Source: Monoplex corrugatus
Lineage: Eukaryota; Mollusca; Gastropoda; Littorinimorpha; Ranellidae
Assembly: GCA_030674185.1 (NCBI GenBank)
Contig: JAPXFY010000269.1
Coordinates: forward strand, 1-45,000
Direction of reading: 5' to 3'
Length of the DNA stretch: 45,000 nucleotides
Shown: in pieces, positions 1-12,010 of the stretch
Numbering within the stretch: position 1 is the first letter of the stretch
How the letters are laid out: each line of letters begins with the position of its first letter
Position numbers and translations under genes: made by a program
The notes under the pieces: model-generated
Database searches by the model: none
The model's input: the letters and a program-made list of their open reading frames with translations, nothing else
What the model was told of the DNA's origin: nothing

Positions 1-1232
1 TTGTGTTGCAGAGTAACATACTCTAATCCTGACAGAAACTAAGAAAATTTGGAAATTTTAGTTGATGTAGGCCTTTGGTCCATGCCAAACAAGAATACAA
101 TATTGAAATATAAAACATACATATTAAAGGGGTATGTAGCAGGTAAGACATGAAGAATTGATCAACCAACTAGAAAGACTCGATATTGATGGAAAAGATC
201 TACGAATAATCAGAAATATGTATTGAGAACAAACAGCAGCAATGAGAATAGAAAACGATATAAGCTCTTTCCAAAATATCAAAAGAGGAGTCAGGCAAGG
301 TTGTGTTCTGTCACAGATTTGTTTTCACTTTACAGAGAAATCAGGCAAGGTTGTGTTCTGTCACAGATTTGTTTTCACTTTACAGAGAAATCACCATTAG
401 AAACCTAGAAGAATTAAAGGTTGTAGGAAAAATGATAACCAACATTTGTTACGCAGATGACACTGTGCTGATTGCAGATAATCAAAGGGACCTACAAAAC
501 TTTGTGAATATGATAGAAATAGAGAGCAAAAATAAAGGGTTGGAGCTAAATAGCAAGAAAACTGAAGTCACAGTAATCAGTAAAAAAAATGAAATCCTCT
601 CTTGCAAATAACAGCAAATGGCACAACTTTGAGACAGGTTGATAAGTTCAAATATCTGGGAAAGGTCATCTCACCAGAGAGTAGATGCACATCAGAAATA
701 GTCAGCAGAATCATCCGAGCCAAAACAGCATTCAATAAATGAAAAATATTCTTACCAACGAATGCCTATCAATTAACATCAGGAAGAGTCCTTAAATGAT
801 ATATAGAACCGATAATGTTATATGGTTGTGAGGCGTGGACAGCCAACACGCAAAGCCAGAACAAGACTGAGGCAGCCAAGAGGTGGTTTCTAAGAAGAAT
901 GTTGAGAGGTCCATGAACAGCAAAGAAATCAAACGAGACAGTCTTGATGGAGGCAGACACAAGAAGAGCATTGATAAGAAAGATTAGGAAAAGACAGGTA
1001 ACATTTATGGGCCATTTTATAGGAAAAGGAAATTAGAGCACCTGGTCACAACAGGAAAGCTGGAGGGAAAGAGAGTACCAGGTAGTCCCGGGGGAAATAT
1101 TGGACGGACTTGCAGAGTGGCTGAGGACAGAGAGGGCAGAAGACGTGCTTGTGACCACAAGGGATAGATGCATATGGAGGGCCATGATTGCCAACGCCAT
1201 GCGGAAGGGCACATGATGATGATGATGATGAT
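1..1232 (+). pseudogene. RTE-like LINE relic (reverse transcriptase to C-terminus)
   Basis: This is a broken non-LTR retrotransposon reading left to right. Conceptual pieces in changing frames give the thumb side of a reverse transcriptase. They include a motif like GVRQGCVLSPDLFSLYSE, the catalytic YADD box at 450-461, the following block GLELNSKKTEV, and a C-terminal region with CEAWT and a W/R-rich tail. The 3' end is a run of ATG/GAT triplets at about 1213-1232, which looks like the element's simple-repeat tail. The same family occurs on the minus strand at 40355-41763, where the frames are better preserved. The copy is dead: it has an exact 50-bp duplication that shifts frame, a stop after the ILSCK block, and further indels. 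The endonuclease half is not in the window. Assignment to the RTE clade rests on the C-terminal layout and tail and is less certain than assignment to LINE. Confidence 0.8.
291..390 (+). repeat. Exact 50-bp tandem duplication inside LINE RT
   Basis: Bases 291-340 and 341-390 are identical 50-bp units. They cover the conserved GCVLSP-type region of the reverse transcriptase. Fifty is not a multiple of three, so the second unit throws the frame off. The perfect identity contrasts with the decayed surroundings and suggests a recent event or an assembly duplication. Confidence 0.9.
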
Positions 1233-1234
1233 GA

Positions 1235-1700
1235 TTTATACTTTCTTTCTCTTGGGATTGTCTGTCTGTCTGTCCATCTGACTATCTGTCTGTCTCTGTC
1301 TCTTTCTGTCTCTGTCTTTCTCTCTGTCTTTCTCTGCCCTCCCCTCAATCTCTCTCTGTCTCACTTTTTGTTGCTCTCTCTTTTGCTCTTCCCCTCTCTC
1401 TTCTCTCTCTCATTAGCTCACTTTGTCATCTTTCGTCAATATATGTCTTTGTGTAAGAACATGTGCACAAGTAATATATTTAATGTTTAATCGTTTACAT
1501 AAAATACAATAGTTCCCTTTCAGTACAGGGCTGAATGAAGAAGAAAAGTATGTGTGATGTTTATCTATCACCCTTGGAAATAGACTGATTTTATCTTACT
1601 TATCTTAGTTTGGCTTGTTTGTACCTCTCAGGCCTGACTGATGCCAGAATATATCATAAAGATAATGATAATAATGACAATTGTAATAATATAATAATAA
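1235..1700. repeat. Promoter-side repeat module, copy P1, first part
   Basis: A TC/TCTG-rich tract (about 1240-1410) is followed by unique-looking sequence. The same sequence recurs at 16.84-17.09 kb, at 18.91-19.14 kb and, inverted, at 29.59-29.81 kb. Shared marks include the phrase around ACAAGGGCTGGATGAAGA and the block near CAGGCCTGA. No coding content is seen. The module is interrupted at about 1700-2630 by a fold-back element and a LINE, and resumes at 2630. Confidence 0.65.
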
Positions 1701-1710
1701 TAATAGTAAT

Positions 1711-1970
1711 CCCAAACAAGTGTGACTGCCCCCGTTCAAGCAAACAGGAACCAGAAAAAACACGAAAGAAGAATAAGAACGCGTATTTAATACAAGACAA
1801 GACAGGCACAAATTTTCGGCCAACTGGCCCTTGTCAAGCATAAGATTACAAGCAAACAAACACCAGATACAAAAATTGTTTGTTTGTTTGCAATCTTACG
1901 CTTGACAAAGGCCAGTTGGCCGAAAATTTGCGCCTGTCTTGTCTTGTTGTATTAAATACACGTTCGTGTT
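1711..1970. mobile_element. Fold-back element, interrupted by a LINE
   Basis: Bases about 1735-1860 read as the inverse complement of 1880-1970, sharing ACGCGT- and GGCCAACTGG-type blocks around a very short loop. A second copy of the same palindromic element lies at 15385-15745. The right arm stops at 1970, where the CR1/L2-like LINE begins, and its last bases (a CTGGTTC-type end) resume after the LINE at 2618-2626. No ORF is needed to explain it, so it is probably non-autonomous. Confidence 0.7.
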
Positions 1971-2465
1971 CTGACCACATATCTCCTCTCCTGGCACAAC
2001 TTCACTGGCTCCCTGTATCAAAGCGCATACAGTACAAACTAGACACCATGTGCTACAAAAGCCTCAATAACGCAGCCCCCGATTACCTGTCAAGCCTACT
2101 TGAGATCTATGTTCCCTCACGTACCCTCCGCTCTGCCTCCGATCCTCTGACTTTTCGCTTTCTACGCACTAAGCTCAATACCTACGGTCCACGAGCCTTC
2201 TCTGTTTCTGGTCCACTTTCCTGGAACAAACTTCCTCTCTCAGTCCGTCAGCAACCTACTTTCGTCTCCTTCAAGTCTGCTCTCAAAACTCACCTTTTCT
2301 CCTCTGCATAAAATCCTGACCTCACTCAATCCCCTCTGTAGCCTGTCTGTGCTCGGAGGGGAATCGGATTGTAATATATAATTGTATATAATATGCTCTC
2401 TATAATTTTCCATTGCTTTTATTCTTTCTCCCCATTTATAGCTGTGTGCGTGTTGTGTGTGTGTG

Positions 2466-2496
<31 letters not shown>

Positions 2497-2609
2497 ATGC
2501 GTGCGTGCGTGTGCGTGCGTGCGTGCGTGTGTGTCTGTTTTAGCGCTTTGATTTGATTTTATCAAGATTTTGCACTATATAAATAAAATATTGTATTGTA
2601 TTATTGCAT
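1971..2609 (+). mobile_element. 5'-truncated CR1/L2-like LINE, 3' end
   Basis: The ORF portion ending at 2311 encodes the last 110 or so residues of the LINE polyprotein that is better preserved at 30416-31894. Shared marks are HISPLLAQLHWLPVSKR, SFKSALKTHLFSSA and the stop. The 3' UTR contains a GT/GCGT run (about 2455-2535) and a short terminal motif that can fold: AGCGC, then TTGAT-TTT-ATCAA, then a degenerate GCACT. The 8-bp direct repeat TTCGTGTT occurs at 1963-1970 and 2610-2617 and is the likely target-site duplication. The copy landed inside the right arm of the fold-back element at 1711. Confidence 0.8.
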
Positions 2610-2629
2610 TTCGTGTTTTATCTGGTTCA

Positions 2630-3660
<1,031 letters not shown>

Positions 3661-3738
3661 CAGCTGAAGACAACTGTTTGACTCCCGCACCCTGCCCACC
3701 AGCATCATGCATTGTCAACCATGCTCACAAAGCAAAAC

Positions 3739-3810
3739 CTTAACCCTTTGATTCCCTTACCCTGTCCTGCAGGAAGCTGGTGGATAGGGTGAGGGAGTGA
3801 AAGGATTAAG
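3739..3810. repeat. Imperfect palindrome, MITE-like hairpin
   Basis: Bases 3739-3769 pair with about 3780-3810 (CTTAACCCTTTGATTCCC against its complement with a few mismatches). A looser outer inverted pair lies at about 3685-3710 and 3815-3850. It looks like a small fold-back element. No relative is seen elsewhere in the window. Confidence 0.5.
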
Positions 3811-4016
3811 TTTTTGCAGTTGGTGGAAAGGTTGTGGGAGTCTAAGGATTAACACATTAAGTCAAACTGGTAGTGTTAGTGTGACCCACACAAACTACTG
3901 TCACCCACAGCTGGACATCATCTTAGCTTTCCCACTGACGTTCAAGTCAGACGCTCTGTTTCCAACAAACAATGAAACTGTCTACTGTGACTAAGGACTG
4001 TGACGTTCACAATATC

Positions 4017-4017
<1 letters not shown>

Positions 4018-4099
<82 letters not shown>

Positions 4100-4270
4100 A
4101 TAATGGAGGTTTAAGTATTAGCTAACAAGTCTGCGCGAATGTTCACTCAGGAGACGGGGAAAATCTCCATCTTTTATCTGCCAAGTGGGAGACACCCAGG
4201 CAGGATCAAAACCAGACCTTCCAATTGGAAGTCCAACATCTTACCCACTTGACAACTGCATCCGTCACAC
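4018..4270 (-). mobile_element. tRNA-derived SINE with CA tail
   Basis: On the minus strand there is a pol III-like A box (TGTCAAGTGGG at 4255-4245) and a B box (GGTTTTGATCC at 4213-4203) at tRNA-like spacing. These are followed by a body with a CCCCGTCTCCTGAG block and an uninterrupted CA run (4098-4018 as CA on minus) that would be the 3' tail. It is not an intact tRNA, because no clean acceptor stem is visible. The sequence itself shows only the boxes and the tail, so the SINE call is an inference. Confidence 0.5.
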
Positions 4271-4497
4271 TCACTGTTTTTATTGTCATAAAAACCATCA
4301 AAGGAATTATGGACACCAGCCAAAGATAAAGCAAAACAAGGACAGAGAGTAAAGCTGACCTGTTTTCTTGCAGTCAGGAGATATAAAATATATATAGCTA
4401 TGAGCCATTGCGATTTAAACATTCATATACACATCTGGTTATTTCAGCTTGAACACAACAATTATATATTTTGCCATCAAATTCAACAAAATTATTC

Positions 4498-4690
4498 TCA
4501 CACACGCAGACACACACACGCACACAGACACACACACACAGACATACACACACAGACGCACACACACAAACACACACACACACACATACGCACACACATG
4601 CACAGACACACAGAGACTCACACACACGCACGAACGCACAGAGAGAAAGAAAGAAAGAAAGAGAGAGAGAGGTGGGGGGGGGGGGGAGGA
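4498..4690. repeat. CA, GA and poly-G simple repeat cluster
   Basis: Interrupted CA repeats (4498-4640) pass into GAAA/GA repeats and a G run of about 13 bases near 4674-4686. Open frames here are repeat artefacts. The flanks at 4270-4498 and 4690-4935 show nothing I recognise. Confidence 0.9.
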
Positions 4691-4938
4691 GAAAGCCATG
4701 CAATTCCAGTTTTCGTTTCCCTCTCTTTTATTTGATACATTTACACCATACAACAATTCATGTATACCACAAATGAACAGTACAAGGTTAATCATTGCTG
4801 TTCTACAACAGTACATGTACCCAATAACGAACAGCAGACAAAGCAGTACATAATTTCAGCACCACATACTTTAATTAAAGAAGAGACGAAGATAGAATGC
4901 ACAGAATACATAACATTCCACTGTATCCATCATCTTGA

Positions 4939-4967
4939 ACTCTCTCTCTCTCTCTCTGTGTCTCTCA

Positions 4968-5045
<78 letters not shown>

Positions 5046-5066
5046 ACACACAGACTCTCTCTCTGT

Positions 5067-5122
<56 letters not shown>
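4939..5122. repeat. TC-CA-TC-CA compound microsatellite
   Basis: TC runs at 4939-4980 and 5055-5095 alternate with CA runs at 4983-5050 and 5095-5122. The following 230 bases up to exon E hold nothing recognised. Confidence 0.95.
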
Positions 5123-5126
<4 letters not shown>

Positions 5127-5356
5127 CAGTACATCACATCATAAAACCTATGTAAGTAAACATCCAAAACACTGCAAAGAACACTGCTTATTAGTCAACT
5201 AATGCCTACCCACTATCATTGTCTTTGTTGTTAAGACCCAAGCTGTTGAACAGATCCATATCAGGGCTATAACCAACTCAGAATGTACACAATACTTCAA
5301 TGGAAGAAATGGAAAAGAAAATCAAGTACACATATCATTGCATTCGCGCTGTTTAC

Positions 5357-5412
5357 CATCAGTCCGTTTCAGTTTCTCGCAGATGTGCATAATTCGTTCT
5401 GCTTGCTTCTTA
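5357..5412 (-). CDS. zyg11: ZYG11-like exon E, left copy
   Basis: A 56-nt exon between a CAG acceptor and a GTAAAC donor. Read in the phase left by exon D it gives KKQAERIMHICEKLKRTD. This resembles the ZYG11B segment in which an Ala-rich helix and a Cys precede a polar stretch, early in the armadillo region. The right-arm counterpart at 43178-43234 is one base longer and ends in a stop. A direct D to E join is phase-compatible but would be a dozen or so residues shorter than the family. A small unseen exon may therefore lie between them. Confidence 0.55.
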
Positions 5413-5454
5413 CTGAAAAAGAGAAATGTGACAATTCTTATGAATGGTATTCTG

Positions 5455-6050
5455 AGTTATCGTCATCATCGTTGTCGTCCTCATCATCATCATAATCGTT
5501 GTCGTCGTCATCATCATTGTTGTCGTCATCATCATCGTCATCGTCTTTTTCTTTATGTCATTTCATTTCATGTCCTTTTCCTGACTGGACTGACACTATA
5601 TGTGAGCATGAATAATGGTTGTGACCAGTAGTAGTAGTGGTAGTAAAAGTAGTAGTAGTGGCAGTAGTAAAAGTAGCAGTAGCAGCTGTAGCAGCAGCAG
5701 TTGTAGTAGTGAAGAGGTAGTAGTAGTAGTAGTCACAGTAGTGGTACAAGTAGTGACTGCGAGCGAAAGTTTTATTGAATTGAAATAGTGTGCACTTTAA
5801 TGTGATTCATACACATCATTAGTTGTAGTCGTAGAAACAGTAACAGTAGTAGACACAGTGGACGCAGTAGATGTGGTGGACATAGTAGTAGTGGTGGAAG
5901 TAGTAGTAGCGGTAGTAGAAGTAGAAATGATAAAAGTAGTAGTGGCAATGTAGTCATAGTAGTAGCCATAGTAGTAGTCATAGTAGTAGTGGCAGTAGTA
6001 GTCATAGCAGTAGTCATAGTAGTAGTCATAGTAGTAGCAGTCACTACATA
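5455..6050. repeat. Trinucleotide repeats (TCA/TCG and AGT)
   Basis: Imperfect TCA/TCG triplets at 5455-5550 are followed by AGT-type triplets at 5625-5755 and 5870-6045. Long frames here encode only homopolymer-like tracts (Ser, Thr, Tyr, His). The right arm has a GAT/ATC run at the matching place beside exon E, so a triplet tract was probably present before duplication. Confidence 0.85.
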
Positions 6051-6240
6051 CAACAATGGTACGGTAATAATGGAATAACATACACATCAAACTGTACAGT
6101 TTACTCAAAATGTCTCTGTTTCTTTTTTCTTTCATTGCTTTCCAAGTGCTACAGCCTACAAAGAAAACATTACGAAAATGAGAAACTGTTTCAAAGATAT
6201 GTTTACAACATTTCCACACAGCACACACTGTCTCATGCCA

Positions 6241-6560
6241 TCACAACATGATAGACCATGTGGCCATGATAGAAAAGGACAGATAGTGTACCATGGAGTA
6301 TAACAGAACATCAATAAACTGTGTGTTTGGCTTGACTGTCTGTGGCCATGATAGAAAAGGACAGATAGTGTACCATGGAGTATAACAGAACATCAAAAAC
6401 TGTGTGTTTGGCTTGACTGTCTGTGGCCATGACAGAAAAGGACAGATCGCATAGTGTACCATGGTGTATAACAGAACATCAATAAACTGTGTGTCTGGCT
6501 CCACTGTCTCTAGCGTGATAGAACAAGACAGATAGTGTACAATGGAGAATGTATAAAGAA
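6241..6560. repeat. About 80-bp tandem repeat, four copies
   Basis: Units start near 6261, 6344 and 6424, with a degenerate fourth to 6560. They share GGCCATGATAGAAAAGGAC and an ACTGTGTGTTTGGCTTGAC block. The inverted right arm has two or three units at 42790-42995. The repeat lies in the D-E intron. Confidence 0.85.
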
Positions 6561-6774
6561 CATAAATAAACTTTGTTTTCAGTTTTACTTCTGTTGCTAT
6601 GGTATGAAAAATTGGTTACTATGGTGTTACTCAAATAAAGGCTGACATGTACGTAATGATAATTTATTTCGATCTTTCACATTATTTGGTTTTCTTAACT
6701 CATTATGCATGGACCTGACTGTACCTTATGAAGGACTGGGGCAGGTTGACAGTGTGAACCACAAGTAGTCAGGT

Positions 6775-6880
6775 GTGTGTGTATGCAGACGTGTGTATGT
6801 GCGCGCGCGCGTGTGTGTGTGTATGTGTGCTCGCGTGCGTGTGTGTACCTGTGTGTGCGTGTGCGTGTGTGTGTGTGTAA
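6775..6880. repeat. GT/GCGC microsatellite
   Basis: GT repeats interrupted by a GCGCGC block (potential Z-DNA), within the D-E intron of the left gene. Confidence 0.9.
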
Positions 6881-7011
6881 TATTTTTAATAATATTGAAA
6901 TGCACTTGTTTCTTACAGGTCTTTTATTAATCACATATTTACACTGTTGCTGCAGTCCCCCACAGGGAGTGGACCAGATGAACAAAAATGTATTCAGATT
7001 CTATAATAGTT

Positions 7012-7016
<5 letters not shown>

Positions 7017-7070
<54 letters not shown>
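7017..7070. repeat. TC microsatellite next to exon D donor
   Basis: A perfect CT run of about 54 bp. In gene orientation it is a GA run starting only about 15 bp after the exon D donor. The right copy has a GA run at the same place (37335-37410), so it pre-dates the duplication. Confidence 0.95.
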
Positions 7071-7072
<2 letters not shown>

Positions 7073-7083
7073 ACACAACTTAC

Positions 7084-7295
7084 CAATTCTCTTTCAGTAT
7101 TGTCTCCTCCTGTGTATCCAGTGCCTCACACTGCTTCAGTACCAGATGACAAGTACGAAGAAGCTGCCTGATAGTGTCAGACTGAATGTGAGAAACACAG
7201 TGACACCTGAAAATTTTCTTCAGACCATTCAGACAATTTTTTGTGTCATAAATTGTAAGTTCTTTAAAACTCACTGGCATCACTTCTAAGATTGC
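7084..7295 (-). CDS. zyg11: ZYG11-like exon D, left copy
   Basis: A 212-nt exon between TTTCAG and GTAAGT. It encodes about 70 residues beginning AILEVMPVSF and ending ETILKEN plus TG. Its length and key positions match the ZYG11B stretch that starts with EILK, passes through a Leu-rich helix (here DTIRQLLRTCHLVL) and ends in QKNC. This is the first armadillo-like region of the family. The frame is open throughout. The right counterpart (37098-37314) has a 1-nt deletion. The match to the family is my recollection of ZYG11B, not a search. Confidence 0.7.
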
Positions 7296-7399
7296 CTGAA
7301 ATCAAACAGTAAATCAGTCAAATGAGTATTCAATCACATTGACAATTAATCAACCATGCAATTATTCAGTTGATTAGTCAGTTGGTTAATCCATCTATA

Positions 7400-8660
7400 C
7401 AATGATTAGATATTCAGCCAGTCATTCCATTTACACATTGATTTGACGTTCAGTCAGTCAGTTCATCTATACATTCATGAGATATTCAGTCAGTCAGTCA
7501 ATCTGTCCATCTATACGTTCATTAGATATTCAGTCAGTCAGTCTGTCCATCTATACATTCATTAGATATTCAGTCAGTCAGTCTGTCCATCTATACATTC
7601 ATTAGATATTCAGTCAGTCAGTCAGTCCATCTATACATTCATTAGATATTCAGTCAGTCAGTCTGTCCATCTATACATTCATTAGATATTCAGTCAGTCA
7701 GTCAGTCCATCTATACATTCATTAGATATTCAGTCAGTCAGTCAGTCCATCTATACATTCATTAGATATTCAGTCAGTCAGTCTGTCCATCTATACATTC
7801 ATTAGATATTCAGTCAGTCAGTCAGTTCATCTATACATTCATGAGATAGTCAGTCCAGTCAGTCAATCTGTCCATCTATACATTCATTAGATATTCAGTC
7901 AGTCAGTCTGTCCATCTATACATTCATTAGATATTCAGTCAGTCAGTCAGTCCATCTATACATTCATTAGATATTCAGTCAGTCAGTCTGTCCATCTATA
8001 CATTCATTAGATATTCAGTCAGTCAGTCAGTCCATCTATACATTCATTAGATATTCAGTCAGTCAGTCTGTCCATCTATACATTCATTAGATATTCAGTC
8101 AGTCAGTCAGTCCATCTATACATTCATTAGATATTCATCAGTCAGTCAGTCTGTCCATCTATACATTCATTAGATATTCAGTCAGTCAGTCAGTCAGTCT
8201 GTCCATCTATACATTCATTAGATATTCAGTCAGTCAGTCAGTCCATCTATACATTCATTAGATATTCAGTCAGTCAGTCAGTCAGTCCATCTATACATTC
8301 ATTAGATATTCAGTCAGTCAGTCAGTCTATCCATCTATACATTATTAGGTGTTCATTCAGTCAGTCAGTCAGTCTGTCCATCTATACATTCATTAGATAT
8401 TCATCAGTCAGTCAGTCCATCTATACATTCATTAGATATTCAGTCAGTCAGTCAGTCCATCTATACATTCATTAGATATTCAGTCAGTCAGTCAGTCTAT
8501 CCATCTATACATTGATTAGGTGTTCATTCAGTCAGTCTGTCCATCTATACATTCATTAGATATTCAGTCAGTCAGTCAGTCCATCTATACATTCATTAGA
8601 TATTCAGTCAGTCAGTCAGTCTGTCCATCTATACATTCATTAGACATTCAGTCAACCTGT
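7400..8660. repeat. 40-bp minisatellite, about 30 copies
   Basis: The unit is about 40 bp and combines CCATCTATACATTCATTAG, ATATT and CAGTCAGTCAGTC(A/T)GT. Some units vary by 4 bp in the number of CAGT steps. It sits in the C-D intron. The right arm carries only about two diverged, inverted units at 36940-37030. Confidence 0.95.
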
Positions 8661-9089
8661 ACACCAATTTCTTGTACACTGTAAAATGTACGAGGCCTGA
8701 TCCAAAATTGTTATTTGTTAAGTTGCCATTTGTGCACTGTGTATAGTGCTGGCATAAAACTTTTGATTTGTATTGAGATCAAATATACAGCCTTTGTACT
8801 ATTAATAGCCACAATGTAAACAATTTTTTTCTTGAATCGCTGTTTATACAAAACAAAAACAAAAAGTGTAACAGAGTGTGTTTTCAGGAAACACACATGA
8901 TATACGCATGTGGGCAAAACAATGGCGTGGGAAAACATTTTACAATAAGGTGACAGACAGAGGACAGGAAAAGTCAGTCTGGTCGTCAAACATTTCGAGG
9001 GATGTAGTTTTGAACATGATTTTAAATCAACAAATGTCAGTGTATGCTCCCAGCAATCATAAAGAGACCTTGCCATTACTCTGATGTAC

Positions 9090-9335
9090 ATGTAGCTTAA
9101 AGGTAGTCAAGTGGGACATTTATACAGGTCTATTATTAGTGTTAATTCTGACATACGTGTAGCTTAAAGGTAGTCATGTGGGACATTTACACAGGTCTGT
9201 TATTACAGTTAGCTCTGACATACGTGTAGCTTAAATGTAGTCATGTGGGACATTTATACAGTTAACCCTGACATACGTGTAGCTTAAAGGTAGTCATGTG
9301 GGACATTTATTACAGTTAACCCTGACATAATACAT
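9090..9335. repeat. About 60- to 70-bp tandem repeat, four copies
   Basis: Units share GTAGCTTAAAGGTAGTCATG, TGGGACATTTATACAG and a GTTAAC(T/C)CTGACAT block. The right arm has about six inverted units at 36040-36465, so here the right array is the longer one. The flank 8660-9090 matches 36480-36900 inverted and holds no gene that I recognise. Confidence 0.85.
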
Positions 9336-9414
9336 TAAGTTTAACGATATCAAGTTATGCAGGTCCATGGATGTAACTTTGCTTTTCACAGTGTTAGTAA
9401 CTGTTGTTACATAC

Positions 9415-9570
9415 CCTGATGATGTCATCGTTGGCCGTTGTCATGGAAGATAGCTCAGTGTGGTTCAAATCTTTGGATATATGTAAGAGTAGATCTACAT
9501 AAAAGACTGGACGTGACTTGTAACGCCTCAGTGACACAGCCATCTGGTCCAGATTACTGGTGCCTGCCAC
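9415..9570 (-). CDS. zyg11: ZYG11-like exon C, left copy
   Basis: A 156-nt exon between TTTGTAG and GTATGT, phase 0 at both ends. It encodes VAGTSNLDQMAVSLRRY, then a hydrophobic helix (VFYVDLLLHISKDL) and a polar end with NDDIIR. ZYG11B has the equivalent order: VSGE, then an RY motif, then a helix of FHLFSL type before the EILK segment. The reading frame is open, unlike the right counterpart at 35851-36001, which is 5 nt shorter. Confidence 0.75.
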
Positions 9571-9717
9571 CTACAAACGTTTGACACATCTGATAAAATG
9601 TCTGACACACGGGAACGTGTCTAACACGTCTACGTACTTTCTATTGTCATGATTTTGAGACACTTTTGCAAATAATATCTACGTAGTGCCAAAGTGAATG
9701 GTTAGTTAAAGTATGTT

Positions 9718-10615
9718 TTTTTATTTAATGCAAACACCTCATTGTTATTTAATGCAAACACCTCATTGTTATTTAATGCAAACACCTCATTGTTATATAA
9801 TGTAAACACCTCACTGTTATTTAATGCAAGCACCTCACTGTTATTTAATAATAATAATAATAATAATATATTTTATTTATATAGCGCAAAATCTTGATAA
9901 AATCAAATCTAAGCGCTAATGTAAACACCTCATTGTTATTTAATGCAAACACCTCACTGTTATTTAATGCAAACACCTCATTGTTATCTAATGTAAACAC
10001 CTCATTGTTATTTAATACAAACACCTCACTGTTATCTAATGTAAACACCTCATTGTTATTTAATACAAACACCTCATTGTTATTTAATGCAAACACCTCA
10101 CTGTTATTTAATACAAACACCTCATTGTTATCTAATGTAAACACCTCATTGTTATTTAATGCAAACACCTCATTGTTATTTAATGTAAACACCTCACTGT
10201 TATTTAATGTAAAACACCTCACTGTTATTTAATACAAACACCTCATTGTTATTTAATGCAAACACTTCACTGTTATTTAATGCAAACACCTCACTGTTAT
10301 TTAATACAAACACCTCACTGTTATTTAATGCAAACACCTCACTGTTATTTAATGCAAACACCTCATTGTTATTTAATGCAAACACCTCACTGTTATTTAA
10401 TGTGAACACCTCATTGTTATCTGATGCAATGCAAACACCTTATTGTTATTTAATGCAATGCAAACACCTCATTGTTATTTAATGCAATGCAAACACCTCA
10501 TTGTTATCTGATGCAATGCAAACACCTCATTGTTATTTAATGCAATGCAAACACCTCATTGTTATTTAATGCAATGCAAACACCTCATTGTTATCTAATG
10601 TAAACACCCCATCAT
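9718..10615. repeat. 24-bp minisatellite, over 30 copies
   Basis: The unit is close to ATTTAATGCAAACACCTCA plus TTGTT. Near 10430-10590 a longer variant carries an extra GCAAT. Because 24 is a multiple of three, the array is open in several frames and creates repetitive pseudo-proteins (NTSLLFNA-like). Those are not genes. The right arm has about two units at 35650-35700. A short LINE tail is embedded at 9848-9918. Confidence 0.95.
9848..9918 (-). mobile_element. About 70-bp LINE tail inside minisatellite
   Basis: Read on the minus strand, this is exactly the terminal part of the CR1/L2-like LINE seen at 2540-2600, 30073-30135 and 42645-42715. It has AGCGC, TTGATTTTATCAA, TTGCGCT, TATATAAAT and an AT-rich triplet end. 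It interrupts the 24-bp array with intact units on both sides. An extreme 5' truncation is the simplest reading. Confidence 0.75.
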
Positions 10616-10759
10616 ACAATTCAGTCAAAATCACAAAGGCATTTTAAGGCGCAAAATTTGATGAAGCTTCTCTTTCAAAGTAAGACCTGAAAATATTAAT
10701 TGGCCAACATTTCAAAGATTACAGAGAATAGACAACAACTTCTAAATGTGCTGACTATT

Positions 10760-12010
10760 CTCATAATGCTCTACAGAGCAGTCTGATACAACAGAACCAA
10801 TACAATTATCACTGTTTATTCTCAAAGTACTCTACAGTCTGATACAACAGAACTGATACAGTTATCACTGATTATTCTCGTAGTACTCTACAGTCTGATA
10901 CAACAAAACCAATACAATTATCACTGTTTATTCTCAAAGTACTCTATAGTCTGATACAACAGAACTAATACAGTTATCACTGATTATTCTCATAGTACTC
11001 TACAGTCTGATACAACAAAACCAATACAGTTATCACTGATTATTCTCGTAGTACTCTACAGTCTGATACAACAAAACCAATACAGTTATCACTGATTATT
11101 CTCATAGTACTCTACAGTCTGATACAACAAAACCAATACAGTTATCACTGATTATTCTCGTAGTACTCTACAGTCTGATACAACAGATCCAATATGGTTA
11201 TACATTATTTTTGTAGTACTATACAGTCTGCGACAACAAAACCAATACAGTCATCACTGATTATTCTCATAATACTATGCAATCTGATACAACAGAACCA
11301 ACATAGTTATCATTGATTACTATACTTTACAGTCTGATAGAACCAGTTATCACTGATAAGTACAATAGCACTTTACGGCCTGATACAACAGAACCAACAT
11401 AGTTATCATTGATTACTATACTTTACAGTCTGATAGAACCAGTTATCACTGATAATTATAATAGCACTTTATGGCCTGATACAACAGAACCAACATAGTT
11501 ATCACTGATTACTATACTTTACAGTCTGATAGAACCAGTTATCACTGATTAGTACAATAGCACTTTACGGCCTGATACAACAGAACCAACATAGTTATCA
11601 TTGATTACTATACTTTACAGTCTGATAGAACCAGTTATCACTGATAATTATAATAGCACTTTATGGCCTGATACAACAGAACCAACATAGTTATCACTGA
11701 TAATTATAATAGCACTTTACGGCCTGATACAACAGAACCAACATAGTTATCACTGATAATTATAATAGCACTTTATGGCCTGATACAACAGAACCAACAT
11801 AGTTATCACTGATAATTATAATAGCACTTTACGGCCTGATACAACAGAACCAACATAGTTATCACTTATTATTATAATAACACTTTACAGTCTGATACAA
11901 CAGAACCAGTTATCACTGATTATTATAATAACACTTTACAGTCTGATACAACAGAACCAATACAGTTATCACTGATTGTTATAATAGTACTTTACGGTTT
12001 GATACAACAG
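10760..12010. repeat. 56-bp minisatellite, about 20 copies
   Basis: Early units repeat every 56 bp (starts at 10782, 10838 and 10894). They contain TCTGATACAACAGAACCAAT, GTTATCACTGATTATTCT and a TACTCTACAG end. From about 11180 a derived two-part higher-order form alternates TCTGATAGAACC and GGCCTGATACAAC units. The right arm has only four or five inverted units at 35270-35520. The region 12010-12700 matches 34590-35260 inverted and shows no gene. Confidence 0.95.

Noticed and set aside
6918..6950. Possible 33-nt micro-exon (QQCKYVINKR-like) conserved in both arms (also 42243-42275) with a GTAAGA donor
   Set aside because: Joined to exon D in its phase it gives an immediate stop. Intron sequence around it is conserved equally well, so conservation is not evidence here.
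7400..8660. CRISPR-like look of a regular 40-bp array
   Set aside because: The whole unit repeats with no unique spacers. The setting is an intron in eukaryotic DNA.
9894..10482. Long repetitive open frames (NTSLLFNA / LNNNEVFA repeats) on both strands
   Set aside because: They are a by-product of the 24-bp minisatellite, whose unit is a multiple of three and lacks stops. There is no start context, no flanking gene, and the right arm has only about two units.
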